A stretch of DNA of 39,156 nt from Phycisphaerales bacterium (GCA_029260435.1 JAJDDG010000171.1:1-39156), one strand, 5' to 3'. Shown: positions 28,024 through 35,506, counted from the stretch's first letter. Numbers and translations: made by a program. Notes: generated by a model from the sequence alone, not told the origin.

Positions 28024-30474
28024 TTAATTCTCTAAGTGAATGCTGAAGCTGCGCGTACCGCGTGGGTGCTCCTCGATCGCGAGCTGGTCCGCTTGCTCTA
28101 TTGTGACGACGGCCCCATCGATGCCGAGACATACTTCGTCAGTCTGCCCGGCTCGAGCATCGAAGACCAACATCTGCGCGCCCGGTACTTGTCGGCCGAA
28201 TTGAGTCATCGATGCGTTCTGTGCAAATTTGATTTCGGTCTTCGCGATCACGCGCGCGCGAACTTCCGGAGAACTCCATGGCCCGGCCGGCACCTTATCG
28301 CGCAGCCGTCTAGCGATCGCTTCGACACCTTCACCGAGCTCGCGGCCGCGGGCGATCTCTTGGAAGACACGCGCCCGGGTTGTTTCCGGAAGACGCACGA
28401 GCAGCGTGCGGCGCTCACCGATCGCGGCGATATCGCGCGCGACCTTGTCCGGAAGATTCACACCCAGGCCGACAGCTGCTTCGGTTTCCTTGAAGACGAT
28501 ATCGGCCGTCAGCAGGTATGCCTTTGCGTATCGCTTTTTTAAATCCTCGCTAGCATCGGCCAGTGCCATCGCTTCGATCACCGCATCGGTCTCGATCCCG
28601 ATCTGATCTTCCTGCTTGGCACGCAGGTCGCATCGATAACGCTGCAGCCGCTCGTCATACTTCTGTCCCTTCTTTGGCTTCTTGCCTTTAGGTTCTTCTG
28701 GTTCTTCGAGCACTTCGAGCGCTGCGCGCGCAGCATCGGCGCCGAGCTGATCCATAAACTTCAGCAGATCTTTGAGCATCACATCGGAGTGCCGCAGCCC
28801 GAAGCGATCGAGCGATCGGATCAGCGCGAGCTGCCAGTCCGCCGGCTTCGCATGCGGTGAATTCGCCAGGACGTTCTGCTCCTCATCGAGCGGCGAGTCT
28901 TTATGCGTCAACGCCACGAGCTGCTTGGCGACGCGCTCGCTTAATACTTCAAACTCATCGTGCCCAATAAAGACCTGCACGTCTTTGCCGAAATGCTCCT
29001 GCATCACTTTGTGCAGATCACCGGCCGGCATGACGCAGCTGCTGTCGCCGACCACAATGATCTTCTTAGGATCCACGCGGCCGCCGCTTGCGAACTTCTT
29101 CACCGTCTTCAATGAAGGAGATCCGGCTGCAGCTGCTCCTTCCTCGCCAGCGTCATCGTCATCAGCTGATGCGTCCGGATCCGGCGCCGGCAGTGCGGGC
29201 AGCTCCTCGGCCGGCGGATCCTCTTGCTCTGCAGCGGTCTCGCCTTCAGGCACCTCGATCACGTTGATCGGCCGCAGGAAGATTCGGTGCGAGTCGTCAG
29301 ATTCAAAGCCGGTCATAGTGCGACCCTCGGAAATCATAATGATGCCATCCTTCACCAGCTGACCGGCGCGCTTGGCCTTCTCGTCTTCGTTGTCCTGCAG
29401 CGCTTCGACTTCCGAGCGGTCCCACTTCAAAGACTCCGCGACATCGAAGGCCACGGCTAATGCGGAATTGCCGAGCGTCTCGGCGAACATGTCCTGCAGC
29501 GGTGATATGCAGCCGGTCCATGCCAGGCGGATCAGCGCGTTCATCGTGGCGCCGACCTTGCTCGACTGCAGCCCGGTACCGAAGCCAACCACGGCCGCGG
29601 GCATTCCTAACATCGCGCAGACACGCTCCTCGGGGATATTCCGGATCGCCCCGAGATCCATGTCCTTCGGGTTGAAGCCGAAGGTCGACACCTTGGTCGC
29701 ACCCTTCATCACCAGCGCCTGGCCGCGGCCGTCACCGCTGAATTTATCCTTGATGAATAGCTTCGTGCTCTCGGCGTCCGCGCTATCGATCGCCATGTCT
29801 TTCTCCGGACTGATGACAAGACCGGGCACGCCCATGTTATTGAGCATCGATGCTGCGTAGTTGGCCGCCTCGTCATCAGTAAAGATCTCACGATACAGCG
29901 GCTTTAAGATACCCATGCCTTTGCGCAGGTTGTCCGGATCCAGCCCTTCACGGAAATGCACGATATCTTCCGGCTCGATGCGGATGATCGGCGTGCCGGT
30001 GTTCGTGCTCGGCCGATATTCGTAATGTGTTATGAACTCGTTGCCGTTGTCATCCCATTTCGGCTCGATCAGGAAGTGCGGTATATACCACAGCTGCACC
30101 GGCATGCCGAGACGATTGCGCAAGCAGAGCCAGTATGCATTCCCATCCTGAGCCCACGACATGATGGTTGCGCGCCAGAGATCCGTGCCAGAGTAAAAAC
30201 GGTTAGGCTTCTTTATCAGCTCGAGCATCGGGTGATCGAACTCGACGTCCTCATCTTTCTGCACGACTAACGTCGCCTGTACAAAATTGCGCATGATGAA
30301 GCGCAACGGCGCCATGAAGACATTCGACTCGAGACCGTTGCCGACCTGCTGGCGATAGTCCCGGCGCGTCCGCGGCAAGAAGCCGAAGGTGACAGGCGAC
30401 ACGCTATGGATGATCCGATTCAATGATTTAGTGACGATCGATTTCGTTAAAGAGTAAATGCTGCGCCCGCTCAT
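28024..30474 (-). CDS. Portal protein fused to a MuF-like head morphogenesis domain
   Basis: The ATG at 30474 overlaps the terminase stop (ATGA), giving 816 aa. Residues about 1-420 form an HK97-type portal (NVFMAPLRFIMRNFVQATLV, QDGNAYWLCLRNRLG, IRNIPEERVCAMLGMPAAVV). An acidic linker (about 420-470) leads to an unusual segment around 475-560 containing KKIIVVGDSSCVMPAGDLHK, which does not belong to either family. The C-terminal part (about 680-816) resembles SPP1 gp7/MuF proteins: ARVIAKTEIKFAQNASMTQF, a TDEVCLGIDGA turn and HPRGTRSF where relatives have HPNCRC. Portal and MuF are normally separate adjacent genes, so this is a natural fusion. Confidence 0.8.
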   Translation of the reverse strand: MSGRSIYSLTKSIVTKSLNRIIHSVSPVTFGFLPRTRRDYRQQVGNGLESNVFMAPLRFIMRNFVQATLVVQKDEDVEFDHPMLELIKKPNRFYSGTDLWRATIMSWAQDGNAYWLCLRNRLGMPVQLWYIPHFLIEPKWDDNGNEFITHYEYRPSTNTGTPIIRIEPEDIVHFREGLDPDNLRKGMGILKPLYREIFTDDEAANYAASMLNNMGVPGLVISPEKDMAIDSADAESTKLFIKDKFSGDGRGQALVMKGATKVSTFGFNPKDMDLGAIRNIPEERVCAMLGMPAAVVGFGTGLQSSKVGATMNALIRLAWTGCISPLQDMFAETLGNSALAVAFDVAESLKWDRSEVEALQDNEDEKAKRAGQLVKDGIIMISEGRTMTGFESDDSHRIFLRPINVIEVPEGETAAEQEDPPAEELPALPAPDPDASADDDDAGEEGAAAAGSPSLKTVKKFASGGRVDPKKIIVVGDSSCVMPAGDLHKVMQEHFGKDVQVFIGHDEFEVLSERVAKQLVALTHKDSPLDEEQNVLANSPHAKPADWQLALIRSLDRFGLRHSDVMLKDLLKFMDQLGADAARAALEVLEEPEEPKGKKPKKGQKYDERLQRYRCDLRAKQEDQIGIETDAVIEAMALADASEDLKKRYAKAYLLTADIVFKETEAAVGLGVNLPDKVARDIAAIGERRTLLVRLPETTRARVFQEIARGRELGEGVEAIARRLRDKVPAGPWSSPEVRARVIAKTEIKFAQNASMTQFGRQVPGAQMLVFDARAGQTDEVCLGIDGAVVTIEQADQLAIEEHPRGTRSFSIHLEN

Positions 30475-31721
30475 GCTGGCCCCCATGCGTGCTTCCCTGC
30501 AGTCCGCCGGCACTCAACAGCGAGAGCCAACGCGCAGACAGTGTCGTCGTGCATTCCTTCGGGCGCCGAGTATTTCACGCCGGTGCGTGTATACTGGAAC
30601 TCAAAGGCCTCGAGCTCGGAGACGATGACCCCATCGGGGTACCACACGCCGCCCTTCTCGCCCTTTGCCCCTTTCTGAATAGCGACCGCGAGCCCTTCCA
30701 TGATCCGCTGCTTGCTTTCACTGGTGAACTTGAAGCCTTGAAAGTTGCTGCGACCCTTCTGCAATGTATCGACAATCGGATCCCCGACGCCGGTCGAGTC
30801 AACGAGCGCGCGCTGCGTAATGAGCGAGAGCTCCTTCGTCGTCTCCGGCCAGGGTTGTTGAAAACGGGCGAAGCGAGAGACTTGGCTAGCCCGATCCAAA
30901 CCAATGGCGGCCGTCCAGTCGACTGACTTCGCAAGATCTACGCCCCACCACTTCGGGGGCTGGCTTGACATCGGGCGAATCGCACCGGCGATCGCCTTCA
31001 AGCCGAAAGGGTTGCTGCCTTCGTCATTGGGCTCACACAGATAGAGCTCTTTGAATACAGCCTCGGGGAGATCCGCCTGTGCGTCAAGGATCTCCTGCGC
31101 ATCGAGCACGCCGCCGGCCACGGCATCGGATGAGACTATCTTGCTGAAGCCCCAGCCATGGGCGCCGGCTTCAGCGCGCCGGCACTGCTTATAAAACCAA
31201 TTCTTTTTTCCCTTGACGTTGCCGATGATCCGGCACGGTCCGCGGGTTGCTGTTAAGGTCGACCGCAGCGCATGCCAGCTTTCCTGACGCAGCCGGCTCG
31301 CTTCTTCGACCACTGCTGCAGCGACGTCATCACCATACATATTGTCGGGCTTCTCTCCGGAGACGAACCACATCTTCCGCTTGTTGGCGAGCTCGATCGT
31401 CATCTTCGAATCGTTGGCGGTCCGCAGCGTGGCGGGGATCGCTCGGCAGTAACGATCGTATGCGATGCGGGCTTGCTTATAGACTGGCGCGACCCACCAG
31501 AGATTCGGGTACGGACTCTCTTTGATCGCTTGCTCGAATAGCCAGGCCATGCCGCCGTGCGTCTTGCCTGACTTTGTGGATCCTTCTACGGCGCCGAAGC
31601 GATGGCCGTGAAAAAATGCGTCGGACTGCTTTTGATAGAGGGGCGGCCGTTCGTAGATGACCTCGAGCTGCGCTGACATCGTGACGATTAGAGCGAGCAG
31701 GACGGTGACAATCCTGCTCAT
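30471..31721 (-). CDS. Terminase large subunit
   Basis: The 416-aa packaging motor has Walker A GSTKSGKT at 47-54, a Walker B-like AAAVVEEAS at about 134-142 with the catalytic Glu, and an RNase H-like nuclease half with acidic residues D262 (GVDLAKSVD), D308 (VDSTGVGD) and D392/D393 (HDDTVCAL). It hydrolyses ATP to pump DNA into the head and cuts concatemers. The ATG at 31721 forms an ATGA overlap with a 41-aa gene, but the first 14 residues are hydrophobic and unlike the family. An alternative start at M15 (31679) would remove them. Confidence 0.88.
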   Translation of the reverse strand: MSRIVTVLLALIVTMSAQLEVIYERPPLYQKQSDAFFHGHRFGAVEGSTKSGKTHGGMAWLFEQAIKESPYPNLWWVAPVYKQARIAYDRYCRAIPATLRTANDSKMTIELANKRKMWFVSGEKPDNMYGDDVAAAVVEEASRLRQESWHALRSTLTATRGPCRIIGNVKGKKNWFYKQCRRAEAGAHGWGFSKIVSSDAVAGGVLDAQEILDAQADLPEAVFKELYLCEPNDEGSNPFGLKAIAGAIRPMSSQPPKWWGVDLAKSVDWTAAIGLDRASQVSRFARFQQPWPETTKELSLITQRALVDSTGVGDPIVDTLQKGRSNFQGFKFTSESKQRIMEGLAVAIQKGAKGEKGGVWYPDGVIVSELEAFEFQYTRTGVKYSAPEGMHDDTVCALALAVECRRTAGKHAWGPA

Positions 31722-31843
31722 CCTTTCGATGGTCCTCCCATGATGCCGAGAATAAAGAAGACCGAAACGGTGCCAGCGCCTAGAAGCCCGCCGGCCGCGA
31801 AGCCAGCATAGAAGAATGTCATAGCCGCATTAGCTTCATCCAT
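31718..31843 (-). CDS. 41-aa putative membrane microprotein before terminase
   Basis: A GAGGAG site nine bases upstream leads to an ATG at 31843. The short protein (MDEANAAMTFFYAGFAAGG at its start) has one hydrophobic helix and ends with an ATGA overlap to the terminase gene. It overlaps the preceding gene by 8 nt. Its good ribosome site and couplings support expression. Function unknown. Confidence 0.62.
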   Translation of the reverse strand: MDEANAAMTFFYAGFAAGGLLGAGTVSVFFILGIMGGPSKG

Positions 31844-32123
31844 CTTTCGATTGCTCCTCTTTCTTTCGCTCCTCGTCTTCCTGCTGCATGCGCACCGTGA
31901 TCTCGACTTCGTGGATCTCGTGAGTGAGCAGATACCTGGCGCGCTGAAGGCCGTGAAGGTGGGCTTCGTTAAATTCCATGTTGGTCTTCAGACCTTTTTG
32001 ATTCGATCGAGCACACTGCGCGCAGCGCGTTCGCTTCCGATCAAATAGCATCCACGCCATAATGCCGGCAACGATAAAGCCCGCGATCCAGCCGCCCGCG
32101 GCGCCGCATAAAAAATTAAACAC
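31836..32123 (-). CDS. Small membrane protein of the packaging cluster
   Basis: Starts with GTG at 32123 overlapping the terminase small-subunit stop; 95 aa. The first 30 residues form a membrane helix (FLCGAAGGWIAGFIVAGIMA). A CAQCARS pair follows, then a charged helical tail (EIHEVEITVRMQQEDEERKK). A membrane protein inside a packaging gene cluster is unusual. Unknown function. Confidence 0.62.
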   Translation of the reverse strand: MFNFLCGAAGGWIAGFIVAGIMAWMLFDRKRTRCAQCARSNQKGLKTNMEFNEAHLHGLQRARYLLTHEIHEVEITVRMQQEDEERKKEEQSKDG

Positions 32124-32577
32124 TTTTAGGCGCCCCGCCTAATGCCAGCGTGAACTTCACCGGCGCGCCGCCAGGTCCGGAGATCTCCTGGCTCTTACCG
32201 TAGCCGCGCTGTCGGCCGATACGATCGAGGTAATACGTCAGGGCCTCGAAGTCGCCCTGCTTCAGCAGCTTGTGCAAATGGCTCTCAGCTTCATCGAGCA
32301 TACAATTGCGCGCTTCTTCGCACGCGGCGGCGACTGCCGGCACCTTCTTGATCCGAGCGTAAACTGTTGAGCGATCGCAGCGCAGCTTCTTCGCGGTGAA
32401 CATCACTAGGCCGTCACATTTCAGCAGCGCCTCAATGATCTCGATGTCTTTGAATTCGCGGGATGGACGCTTCGGCTTCGTCTTCTTTTTCTTTTTCTTG
32501 CCGATCGCGCGCGCGGGACTGTTGGAACTGGTGCGGGGGGGGGATTTCTTCTTCTTGGCCTTTGCGCGCTCGCTCAC
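32116..32577 (-). CDS. Terminase small subunit-like protein
   Basis: The GTG at 32577 (153 aa) is my preferred start; a TTG frame opens further upstream at about 32640, within the terminator tail. A very basic N-terminus (KAKKKKSPPR, GKKKKKKTKPKRP) is followed by a helix-turn-helix, TAKKLRCDRSTVYARIKK, and then helical segments (EAESHLHKLLKQGDFEALTY), the layout of small terminases that recognise phage DNA. Its place directly before the large subunit supports this. The coding strand carries nine C in a row (32535-32543), a possible slippage or sequencing-error site. Confidence 0.72.
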   Translation of the reverse strand: MSERAKAKKKKSPPRTSSNSPARAIGKKKKKKTKPKRPSREFKDIEIIEALLKCDGLVMFTAKKLRCDRSTVYARIKKVPAVAAACEEARNCMLDEAESHLHKLLKQGDFEALTYYLDRIGRQRGYGKSQEISGPGGAPVKFTLALGGAPKSV

Positions 32578-32638
32578 GTTGAATATATACCATGAAACGA
32601 GAGCGCGACGCAAATTCTCAGAGGAAGGGAAGGCGGGC

Positions 32639-32690
32639 AAAATAAAACCGCCGCGAGTTTCGGATCCGAAGATCGTCGGCCTCGCAGCGG
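32639..32690 (-). terminator. Intrinsic terminator between late promoter and terminase genes
   Basis: On the minus strand CCGCTGCGAG (32681-32690) pairs with CTCGCGGCGG (32648-32657) in a 10-bp stem with one G-U. An inner GATC-TTCG-GATC hairpin sits in the loop. TTTTATTTT follows immediately. It lies upstream of the first late gene, so late transcription must read through it. Confidence 0.8.
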
Positions 32691-32782
32691 TAGTCGTTCA
32701 GGGCGCTTGCTTCCCCGTTCTTTCGATCCTTCCGTTGGCTCTGATTCCCCGTAAGGGTTTGCCGGCCTCCGGCTTCCACGAC
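32639..32782 (-). ncRNA. Approximately 144-nt structured late leader RNA (6S/put-like candidate)
   Basis: The promoter at 32789-32817 should start RNA near 32782, and the terminator would end it near 32639. No start codon with ribosome site is present. The RNA can fold: 5' GUCGU pairs with ACGAC about 90 nt later, enclosing a perfect GCCGG-AGG-CCGGC hairpin and a CCC/GGG hairpin, before the terminator stem. This matches the geometry of the lambda pR' 6S leader RNA. A put-like antiterminating RNA or an independent small RNA are alternatives. Confidence 0.6.
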
Positions 32783-32788
32783 AATCAA

Positions 32789-32817
32789 AATATAGAAAAG
32801 CCGGCGCGCGCTGTCAA
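32789..32817 (-). promoter_or_regulatory. Late promoter, near-consensus sigma70
   Basis: The minus strand has TTGACA (32812-32817), a 17-nt spacer and TATATT (32789-32794). It lies in a 187-nt gap between the last early gene and the terminase genes. The operator core present at the other two promoters is absent here, so its control is likely downstream, at the leader terminator. Confidence 0.85.
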
Positions 32818-32826
32818 GCGTTTTTT

Positions 32827-33054
32827 TCAGTCGCCGAAGTGCTCGCGCATTATCATCTTAATAACACCGTCGCCATGGATCCGCCGGGCCACTCGAAACA
32901 ACATGCGGACGAAAAGATTTATTAGGCATGCAATCAGAAAGATCGACAGCCCCAGCTCCCACGGCCCAATGACGCAGCTGATCCACAGCAGGATCGCATA
33001 CACAATAAAAGCGAATCCTAAATCGAATCGATTATTATACTGGTTCATCTTCAT
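32827..33054 (-). CDS. Two-helix membrane protein, last early gene
   Basis: The 75-aa protein has a GAGGATTAAAACGT ribosome site. Two hydrophobic segments (FAFIVYAILLWISCVIG and LGLSIFLIACLINLFV) flank a short loop, followed by a basic tail. It ends ten bases before the -35 box of the late promoter. A role in exclusion or membrane effects is possible but unproven. Confidence 0.65.
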   Translation of the reverse strand: MKMNQYNNRFDLGFAFIVYAILLWISCVIGPWELGLSIFLIACLINLFVRMLFRVARRIHGDGVIKMIMREHFGD

Positions 33055-33059
33055 ACGTT

Positions 33060-33320
33060 TTAATCCTCTGGCCCGAGCTGCCCATCATGCGCTGCGTAGA
33101 TCCGGACCGGCGGCAGCTGCTGAGTAATCACTCCGACCCACACCGGCGCCCCGAACAGCATCGCCCACCACTCTCGCCAGCTCGGCTTCCACGCTGAAGT
33201 GATCGCGCCATCTGCGACTCGGACCGCTTCGAGATCTTCGATCCTCCCGATCGATGGGTCTTTTGATTCGTAGCCTTTCCAGATTATTTTTTTCTTGTGA
33301 TCGATTTTCGTCGGCTTCAT
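33060..33320 (-). CDS. Small phage protein with WKPSW motif, paralogue 1
   Basis: The 86-aa protein has an AGGAGG site ten bases before its ATG. Its C-terminal half SAWKPSWREWWAMLFGAPVW, then VGVITQQLPPV, matches a widespread short phage protein family that has a W-x-PSW block, an FG-x-PVW turn and a PPV strand. A related copy lies at 34481-34798. Function is unknown for the family. Confidence 0.65.
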   Translation of the reverse strand: MKPTKIDHKKKIIWKGYESKDPSIGRIEDLEAVRVADGAITSAWKPSWREWWAMLFGAPVWVGVITQQLPPVRIYAAHDGQLGPED

Positions 33321-33344
33321 AAGTTTAAATCCTCCTCGCTAATA

Positions 33345-33572
33345 TTAAAGCAGTCCACCTTCATCTACCCATCGACAAAGATCCTCGCGGACCGCGATCT
33401 GACATTCGACCTCGTGCGGCTCGTCTTCCATCGTCTGGCAGCAGCCGCGCCACTTAGCCATTATCTGCTGCAGCTGACTCGTGACGAAGCTGTGCCCGGT
33501 CGGCTCGGTCGATCCGTCCTGCAGCTGCTCCGGCGTGATCGGGATCTTCTCGCTCACGACAACGCCGCCCAT
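33345..33572 (-). CDS. Hypothetical protein
   Basis: The frame gives 75 aa from an ATG at 33572, or 70 aa from a GTG at 33557 that overlaps the previous stop as GTGA. The protein contains ITPEQLQDGS, a helix with a Cys pair (KWRGCCQTMEDEPHEVEC) and an acidic end. No family recognised. The GTGA coupling makes the shorter form attractive. Confidence 0.6.
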   Translation of the reverse strand: MGGVVVSEKIPITPEQLQDGSTEPTGHSFVTSQLQQIMAKWRGCCQTMEDEPHEVECQIAVREDLCRWVDEGGLL

Positions 33573-33703
33573 ATCATGATGGCCGCAGCATCGAAGATGA
33601 TCGCACCCCAGATGCCGGCGTTACTCTCGCACGTCTCGCAATAAATGTCGAGCCGGCAGTCACCGCGGTGGATCACGAAGCTAAGAGACACTAGCCAGGT
33701 CAT
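33554..33703 (-). CDS. 49-aa hypothetical protein with hydrophobic C-terminus
   Basis: An ATG at 33703 overlaps the preceding stop (ATGA) with GGAAAGG just before it. The peptide starts MTWLVSLSFVIHRGDC, has a CETC pair and ends with a hydrophobic stretch (AIIFDAAAIMIWAALS). Tight coupling on both sides suggests it is translated. Unknown function. Confidence 0.55.
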   Translation of the reverse strand: MTWLVSLSFVIHRGDCRLDIYCETCESNAGIWGAIIFDAAAIMIWAALS

Positions 33704-33942
33704 CCCTTTCCTAACCTTCGCCCGCAAGCCTTACGATCGATACATTCTAGCCGGCGCGCTCCGTGATGGATCACAGCCTCGCGATTCAAATAATCTTCAG
33801 GTGCGAAGGTGCCACAACGTGAACATTTTGCAGGTGTCTCTTTCGGGTGCTGATGACAGCGGCCGGGCTTCTTAACAAAACGCCGGCACCGCCATTTTTT
33901 CTCACGCTTCGAGCACCTATACTTCATCGAATTCACAAACAT
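33700..33942 (-). CDS. Cys/His-rich zinc-binding-like protein
   Basis: The ATG at 33942 lies inside the end of the DUF1643 gene; 80 aa (an ATG at 33927 would give 75). Pattern: CSKREKKWRC, then CHQHPKE, CSRCG and CIDRKAC. These residues can form one or two zinc sites. Basic charge suggests nucleic-acid binding. No known family. Confidence 0.6.
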   Translation of the reverse strand: MFVNSMKYRCSKREKKWRCRRFVKKPGRCHQHPKETPAKCSRCGTFAPEDYLNREAVIHHGARRLECIDRKACGRRLGKG

Positions 33943-34484
33943 GGCGCGTCCGGCACGATCCACTTCAGCAGCAGCGTCGCATAGGAGATCCGCAGCGGGT
34001 GCTTCGGCTGCCCTGACTTCGTCAATCCCACATGCAGCAGATCCTTCCCGCGGGCTTGTAGGATCCTCGTCACTTGACGAGCGCGCCGTGGCTCCGCGTG
34101 ATTGCCCCACGCGCACCAGATCGACTCGCACGTGTCGCGCATACCGACAAGGTATTTTAGATTCGGCTCGCCGATCGGATCCCCGCCCCGGCTGCGCAGC
34201 TTGCGCAGATCTTTCGGCGACGTCGCGATGTAGCCATATAGATTCGTGACCAGGATCCCGCCGTACCCGTTGCGCTTCGCTCGGCCGACTACCACGCGGA
34301 TAGTCGGATCATCGTCATCGGCGCCGGCGATCGATGGATTCAACATGACGACACCGAGCAGCGGGAGATCCGTCTGCCAGATCCGCCAGAGCAGATACCG
34401 ATACGTCTTGTTATTTGAAAAGACTGCGCCGGTCTCGCTCCCGTTCGCGAACTTCGGCAACGCTGCGCGTTCGATATCGTTCAT
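33933..34484 (-). CDS. DUF1643-family protein
   Basis: The ATG at 34484 overlaps the upstream stop (ATGA), giving 183 aa. The block LGVVMLNPSIAGADDDDPTI followed by GGILVTNLYGYIATSPKDLR and later AWGNHA is the DUF1643 signature, found in many phages and mobile elements. Its biochemical activity is not established to my knowledge. The protein seems complete, with no frameshift. Confidence 0.8.
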   Translation of the reverse strand: MNDIERAALPKFANGSETGAVFSNNKTYRYLLWRIWQTDLPLLGVVMLNPSIAGADDDDPTIRVVVGRAKRNGYGGILVTNLYGYIATSPKDLRKLRSRGGDPIGEPNLKYLVGMRDTCESIWCAWGNHAEPRRARQVTRILQARGKDLLHVGLTKSGQPKHPLRISYATLLLKWIVPDAPCL

Positions 34485-34798
34485 GGCTGGCACTTCTCGC
34501 ACGTGCCCTCGCCTTCGATCGGCGGCTTTCGCGCGCCGCAGCTCTTGCAAAAGTTAATATATTCGGGATCGAAATCAGCCATTGTCACGATGATCGGCGG
34601 CTGCCGAATAACCATGAGACCGATGCGGATCGGATGACCGCACACCATCGCCCAGACGTCCTTCCAGGACGGCTTCCATCCACACCATAGAGCACCGTCT
34701 TCTCCTCGACAAACTTCAAGCGGAAAATATTCCGGCTGGCCGGCTGCAGGTCCTCCTACGCTATACGCTCCGAGCTTGCCCTCTTGTATCGCTTTCAT
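34481..34798 (-). CDS. WKPSW-family protein with added zinc ribbon, paralogue 2
   Basis: The ATG at 34798 overlaps the previous stop and has a GGGGGAAACG site; 105 aa. The middle CGWKPSWKDVWAMVCGHPIR followed by IGLMVIRQPPI mirrors the protein at 33060-33320. Unlike that copy it ends with a zinc ribbon, CKSCGARK and CEKC. Duplication followed by a domain gain or loss is likely. Confidence 0.68.
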   Translation of the reverse strand: MKAIQEGKLGAYSVGGPAAGQPEYFPLEVCRGEDGALWCGWKPSWKDVWAMVCGHPIRIGLMVIRQPPIIVTMADFDPEYINFCKSCGARKPPIEGEGTCEKCQP

Positions 34799-35277
34799 CG
34801 TTTCCCCCTTGCCGGCGGGCACTTATGCCGCGGCCGCTTCTTTCGCCGGCGCTCCGACTCCTTCATCTTCTCGAGCTCGACTTCCAGCATGTACTTCTGC
34901 TTTCCAACAATGCACAGCTTATTTGACAGGTCGACGCTCTCGCGATCGCGGTCCGCGGCCAGCTGCTCAGACTCTCGAGCTCGACCTTCCCACATCGTGC
35001 ACTCGCCCTTCTTCACGGTGTATTTCAGCAGCAGCTGCCCATAGGCATGCAGCAGGTGCGAGTGTGCCTTCACGACCGCTTCTTCTGGCGGTGGTGCGAC
35101 GAACGGGCTCGGCGATGATGCGCACTCATTGATAATTTTATCAGACATATTCCCTCCGATTGTTTTAACTATTGGTAATTCGTATTGATGGTTATATCGA
35201 TCATAGATTTTCTGCGCAATTATTTTAGGCAGATCCAAATCTCTAGAAAAAATAAAATCCATAGGATTTTCAGCCAT
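34795..35277 (-). CDS. Hypothetical helical protein, possible dual start
   Basis: The ATG at 35277 with GGAGGGCGTAAGC gives 160 aa. A second GGAGGG followed by an ATG at 35148 in the same frame could give a 117-aa form. The N-terminal 43 residues (DFIFSRDLDLPKIIAQKIYD) come from a noticeably AT-rich stretch. The C-terminal half is a charged coiled coil ending in RRRKKRPRHKCPPARGKR. Similar Cys-containing helices occur in phage early proteins. Unknown function. Confidence 0.6.
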   Translation of the reverse strand: MAENPMDFIFSRDLDLPKIIAQKIYDRYNHQYELPIVKTIGGNMSDKIINECASSPSPFVAPPPEEAVVKAHSHLLHAYGQLLLKYTVKKGECTMWEGRARESEQLAADRDRESVDLSNKLCIVGKQKYMLEVELEKMKESERRRKKRPRHKCPPARGKR

Positions 35278-35506
35278 GCTTACGCCCTCCCCATTTTCTG
35301 CAGCCACTTGATCGCATCGCGTGATCCTGTTCACGACGCTGCCGGCGATGCGCTCGCCGCATGAACAGCAGCCCCGGCGCCGTTACCACGAACAGCAGCA
35401 GCGACAGCACGCACGCAATAAATTCAAAGGCCACGGCCACGGCGCTCACTACCTGATCGAGTGCTGCCATGACTGCAGGATCCGGACGCCGGCGCCGCTT
35501 TTTCAT
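35270..35506 (-). CDS. Small membrane protein
   Basis: The ATG at 35506 (78 aa) overlaps the preceding stop (ATGA) and follows GGAG. A basic start (KKRRRRPDP) is followed by a long hydrophobic stretch (VAFEFIACVLSLLLFVVTAP) and a strongly basic C-terminus. One or two membrane helices. Function unknown. Confidence 0.62.
   Translation of the reverse strand: MKKRRRRPDPAVMAALDQVVSAVAVAFEFIACVLSLLLFVVTAPGLLFMRRAHRRQRREQDHAMRSSGCRKWGGRKHG

Noticed and set aside
32580-32625. Second promoter right before the terminase small subunit (TTGCGT and TATATA)
   Set aside because: The -35 match is poor and the -10 lies only a few bases from the start codon, so it would need leaderless translation; evidence too weak.
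32690-32782. tRNA or group I intron-like sequence upstream of the terminase genes
   Set aside because: Segments such as TGAACGACTACC and AATCAGAGCCAA looked reminiscent, but there is no GGTTC-type T-loop, no acceptor stem with CCA logic, and the region is too short for a group I core.
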